In this document: one piece after another, positions 61,221 through 64,000 of the stretch
Layout of the letters: each line of letters starts with the position of its first letter
Numbering within the stretch: the stretch's first letter is position 1
Assembly: GCA_022652485.1 (NCBI GenBank)
Contig: JALCRK010000006.1
Location: 1 to 64,000, forward strand
Length of the DNA: 64,000 nt
Direction: 5' to 3'
Origin: Sphingobium sp.
GTDB lineage: Bacteria > Pseudomonadota > Alphaproteobacteria > Sphingomonadales > Sphingomonadaceae
Program-made: the position numbers and the translations under genes
Notes under the pieces: model-generated
What the model saw: only the letters and a program-made list of their open reading frames with translations
The model's database searches: none
What the model was told of the DNA's origin: nothing

Positions 61221-62027
61221 ATGGAGCGCGCGGAGAAAATCGGGATAGGCGTCGCGGGCGCGGGGCATGTGCTGCTTTTCGCTGCGCTCTCGACGCACTG
61301 GCTTTCCGCCGATCCGCTGAAGATCGATACCGCGCCGGTTGAGGTGACGATCGCGGATGATGTCGCGCTGCGCTCCGCCGCTCCGAAGATCAGCGACGCG
61401 CCGCCGCCATCTCGGGTCACGGCGCCGGAGAGCATTGCCGAGCCGGAACCGGCGCCGCCCGCGCCAGCCATGCGGGAGGCGGTTCCTGAGCCAACGCCCA
61501 CGCCCAGACCCGCCCCCTCGCTCAAGCCGCCGCCAAAGCCGGCACCGGCCCAGAGCCAGCCCGCAAAGCCGGTCACGCCCGCTACCGCTGCCCCGGCCAG
61601 ACCCAAGCCCGGTCGAGGTCTGCGCCTCGACACCAGCGAATGGGCCAGCGCTTCTTCCGGGGCCAATCCGCAGGCAAAGCCCGGCGATGGCGCGCCTGCC
61701 TCTGCCCTCGGCCCGGCACAGCAGAGCGCGCTCGTTGCGGAAATCCGACGCCAGATCAAACCCTATTGGAAAGCGCCCACCGGTGCGGACGCAGACCTGC
61801 TGCGCACCACCGTCTCGGTCAAGCTGGCGCGGGACGGTTCGCTGATCGGCGATCCGCAGATCGTCGGCACCACCGGCCAGACGGCCAGCAATCGCGGGCA
61901 GGTGCGTCTGCATCAGGAGCAAGCGCTGAAGGCCGTGCGCCTCGCCGCCCCTTTCCGACTGCCGCCGGATTTGTATGATGGCTGGAAGTCCCTCAATATC
62001 AACGTCGACAAAAGGCTCTCGCAATGA
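61221..62027 (+). CDS. tolA: TolA-like energy transducer
   Basis: The protein (268 aa) has a short N-terminal transmembrane helix (about 9-25), a long Pro/Ala/Glu linker (about 50-160) and a TolA C-terminal domain (about 170-268: LVAEIRRQIKPYWKAPTGAD ... NINVDKRLS). It transmits TolQR energy to Pal and TolB. It overlaps tolB by 4 bp. Confidence 0.9.
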   Translation: MERAEKIGIGVAGAGHVLLFAALSTHWLSADPLKIDTAPVEVTIADDVALRSAAPKISDAPPPSRVTAPESIAEPEPAPPAPAMREAVPEPTPTPRPAPSLKPPPKPAPAQSQPAKPVTPATAAPARPKPGRGLRLDTSEWASASSGANPQAKPGDGAPASALGPAQQSALVAEIRRQIKPYWKAPTGADADLLRTTVSVKLARDGSLIGDPQIVGTTGQTASNRGQVRLHQEQALKAVRLAAPFRLPPDLYDGWKSLNINVDKRLSQ

Positions 62028-63346
62028 TCCGTTTCGCGCCCTTTGCCCTGCTCGCGCTGCTGCTGGTGGCCACACCCGCGCAGGCGCAGCTTTCCGTCGA
62101 CGTGACCGACGACAGCGGCACCAATTCGCTCAAGATCGCCGTGCCCGCGCTCCCCACGTCCCAGAGCGTTTCCACGCCGGCTGGCACGACCGACGAGCTG
62201 GGCGTCAAGATCGCGCAAGTGATTGCCGACGATCTGCGCAACTCCGGCCTGTTCGCGCCGACCGGGCCGGAAGGCTCCCGCACCATCACGATGTCCGAAG
62301 TCATGGCGCCGCAATATCCGAGCTGGACCGGCTTCGAGGCGCTGGTGCATGGCTTCGTCCGTTCGGCGGGGGGGGAGAGCGACATCACCGTCGGCTGCTA
62401 TCTCTATGATACGGCGCTGAAATCGGAGCTGGAGCGCAAGGGCTATGTCGTCGCCCCACGCGACTGGCGCCGCGCCGCGCACAAATGCGCCGATGCCATT
62501 TATGCCCGTCTTTCGGGCGAAAGCCCGTTCTTTGACAGCCGCATCGCCTATATCGCCGAGAGCGGGCCGAAGGACCGTCGCGTCAAGCGCCTCGCCATCA
62601 TGGATTCGGATGGCGCCAACCACCGCTTCATCACCAACGGGCAGGCCATTGCGCTCTCGCCCCGCTTCTCGCCCGATTATGGCTCGCTGCTCTATGTGAG
62701 CTATATTCAGGAGCGCGTCCGGATCTTCGTTTATAATATCGGCACCGGCAAGCAGCGGCTGGTGACGGAGAGCACCAATCCCACCTTCGCGCCCCGCTGG
62801 TCGCCCGATGGCCGCAGCATCCTTTTCTCGATGGCGATCGCTGGGAATACCGACATCTACCGCGTGTCAGCGCAGGGCGGCGTGCCGGTGCGCCTCACCA
62901 CCTCACCCGGCATCGATGTCGGCGGCAGCTGCTCGCCGGATGGCAGCCGCATCGTGTTCGAGAGCGACCGCTCGGGCAGCCAGCAAATCTACGTCATGAA
63001 CGCTGACGGCTCGAACCAGCAGCGCATCAGCCACGGCGGCGGACGCTATGCGACGCCGGAATGGTCTCCCCGTGGCGACCTCATCGCCTTCACCAAGATC
63101 ACCGGCGATTTCAACATCGCGGTGATGACGCCCGATGGCGGCAATGAACGCATCCTGACGCACGGCTGGCAGGATGAGGCGCCAACATGGTCGCCCAATG
63201 GCCGCGTGCTGCAATTCTTCCGCACCAGCCAGGGCAGCTCCGGCATCAGCCAAGTGTGGCAGGTCGATCTGACCGGCGTTAACGAGCGCCGCATCCCCAC
63301 GCCGCTCAGCGGCTCGGACCCGGCCTGGGGGCCGCTCTTGCCGTGA
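62024..63346 (+). CDS. tolB: Tol-Pal system beta-propeller protein TolB
   Basis: The 440-residue periplasmic protein has a signal peptide (residues 1-22, [10 protein letters not shown]), an N-terminal domain, and a six-bladed propeller with repeated SPDGS/WSPDGR-type motifs ([43 protein letters not shown]). It binds Pal and TolA. It completes the Tol complex. Confidence 0.96.
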   Translation: MIRFAPFALLALLLVATPAQAQLSVDVTDDSGTNSLKIAVPALPTSQSVSTPAGTTDELGVKIAQVIADDLRNSGLFAPTGPEGSRTITMSEVMAPQYPSWTGFEALVHGFVRSAGGESDITVGCYLYDTALKSELERKGYVVAPRDWRRAAHKCADAIYARLSGESPFFDSRIAYIAESGPKDRRVKRLAIMDSDGANHRFITNGQAIALSPRFSPDYGSLLYVSYIQERVRIFVYNIGTGKQRLVTESTNPTFAPRWSPDGRSILFSMAIAGNTDIYRVSAQGGVPVRLTTSPGIDVGGSCSPDGSRIVFESDRSGSQQIYVMNADGSNQQRISHGGGRYATPEWSPRGDLIAFTKITGDFNIAVMTPDGGNERILTHGWQDEAPTWSPNGRVLQFFRTSQGSSGISQVWQVDLTGVNERRIPTPLSGSDPAWGPLLP

Positions 63347-63392
63347 AACCGATATTCCCTATGTTTGTTATACGAGAAAAAGGAGAAGCCGT

Positions 63393-63905
63393 ATGACTTC
63401 CTTCACCCGCGCCCTGATGATCGCGTCCGCCGTCATCGCCCTTTCGGCCTGCTCGAAGAAAGCGCCCGAAGAGCTGCCCCCGCCGCCGGTCGATACCGCC
63501 CGCCCGGCCGAGGCCACGCCGCCCGCGCCAACCGGCCCGGTGAAGGGCAGTCAGGCCGATTTCCTTGCCAGTGTCGCGGCGGACAAGATCTATTTCGACA
63601 CCGACAAGTATGACATCGACATGGCCGATCAGGACATCCTGCGCTCTCAGGCGCAGTGGCTTGCCGCTAACTCGACGGTCAAGGTGACGGTCGAGGGACA
63701 TGCCGACGAGCGCGGCACCCGCGACTATAACCTCGCGCTGGGCGAGCGCCGCGCCAATGCCGCCAAGACCTACCTCGCCTCGCTGGGCGTGGACCCCGCG
63801 CGCATCACCACGATCAGCTACGGCAAGGAACGCCCGGCAGCCCTGGGGTCGGATGAAGCCGCCTGGGCGCAGAATCGCCGCGCCGTGACGGTGACGGTGC
63901 AGTAA
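63393..63905 (+). CDS. pal: Peptidoglycan-associated lipoprotein Pal
   Basis: This 170-residue lipoprotein has a lipobox ALSAC (Cys about 20), a Pro-rich linker and the OmpA/Pal domain (about 65-168): [46 protein letters not shown]. It anchors the outer membrane to peptidoglycan and is the partner of TolA/TolB. A poorly conserved hairpin lies downstream. Confidence 0.96.
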   Translation: MTSFTRALMIASAVIALSACSKKAPEELPPPPVDTARPAEATPPAPTGPVKGSQADFLASVAADKIYFDTDKYDIDMADQDILRSQAQWLAANSTVKVTVEGHADERGTRDYNLALGERRANAAKTYLASLGVDPARITTISYGKERPAALGSDEAAWAQNRRAVTVTVQ

Positions 63906-63950
63906 GACACTGGCCCGGCTGGCCCTGATGCCTGCCGGGCGGCCGCAGCC

Positions 63951-64000
63951 TATCCCTGCGGCTCCAGCCCCGCATCGGTGAGCCAGCCGCGCGCGTGGGC
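63951..64000 (-). CDS. C-terminal end of a gene entering from the right edge (partial)
   Basis: On the minus strand a TAG stop near 63951 closes an open frame that runs to the window edge, giving about 16 residues. It is convergent with pal. Too little is visible to say what it is, and the frame may be spurious. Confidence 0.3.

Overview
The window looks like a chromosome segment of a high-GC alphaproteobacterium of the order Sphingomonadales (Sphingomonas/Sphingobium/Sphingopyxis-like). The case rests on gene content and order: rpsT next to dnaA, a sphingomonad-type gene transfer agent (GTA) cluster, secB and a Tim44-like gene next to mltA and smr, clpP-clpX, sdhCDA, ruvAB and ybgC-tolQRAB-pal. 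No species name can be read from the sequence alone.

Layout. Positions 1-3.7 kb hold an NTF2-like protein and a DoxX / nitroreductase / LysR set preceded by two striking 21-bp palindromes, then a DUF983 zinc-ribbon membrane protein. Positions 3.8-8.0 kb hold a divergent bufferin (copper-binding RiPP) locus: sigF-nrsF-bufA2-bufB-bufC on the minus strand and bufA1-doxX on the plus strand. Each of its three transcription units starts with an exact GTAACC-N16-CGAA promoter, the sigma-F motif known from Caulobacter. Positions 8.0-24.5 kb hold an apparently complete GTA cluster: terminase, portal, protease, capsid, neck, tail, baseplate hub, NlpC/P60 peptidase, host-specificity protein and a DUF2793 protein. 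It is interrupted by a LuxR-type regulator with a short coupled upstream ORF and by an opposite-strand secreted protein, and its gene junctions are studded with palindromic repeats.

Positions 24.8-46 kb are mostly housekeeping and envelope genes: an OmpA with a 24-proline linker, sodC, a Bax-inhibitor-like protein, a phosphatase, a glycosyltransferase, rpsT, dnaA, a DUF4136 lipoprotein, trpS, murJ, secB, a Tim44-like protein, mltA, smr, a CNNM/CBS protein, an OmpA-like lipoprotein, marC, a 674-aa membrane protein, ispG and a FadL-family porin. Positions 46-64 kb hold tRNA-Leu(UAG), tig, two cell-envelope sugar-transfer-type genes, clpP, clpX, a soluble chemoreceptor, sdhCDA (no sdhB beside it), ruvA, a ParDE-type toxin-antitoxin pair plus an A+T-rich unknown gene, ruvB, and the complete ybgC-tolQRAB-pal operon.

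The most interesting material is the sigma-F bufferin regulon, the regulator and repeats inside the GTA cluster, the redistribution of domains between GTA g12 and g15, and the toxin-antitoxin cargo that splits ruvA from ruvB. The longest gene-free stretch is the 460 bp between rpsT and dnaA.
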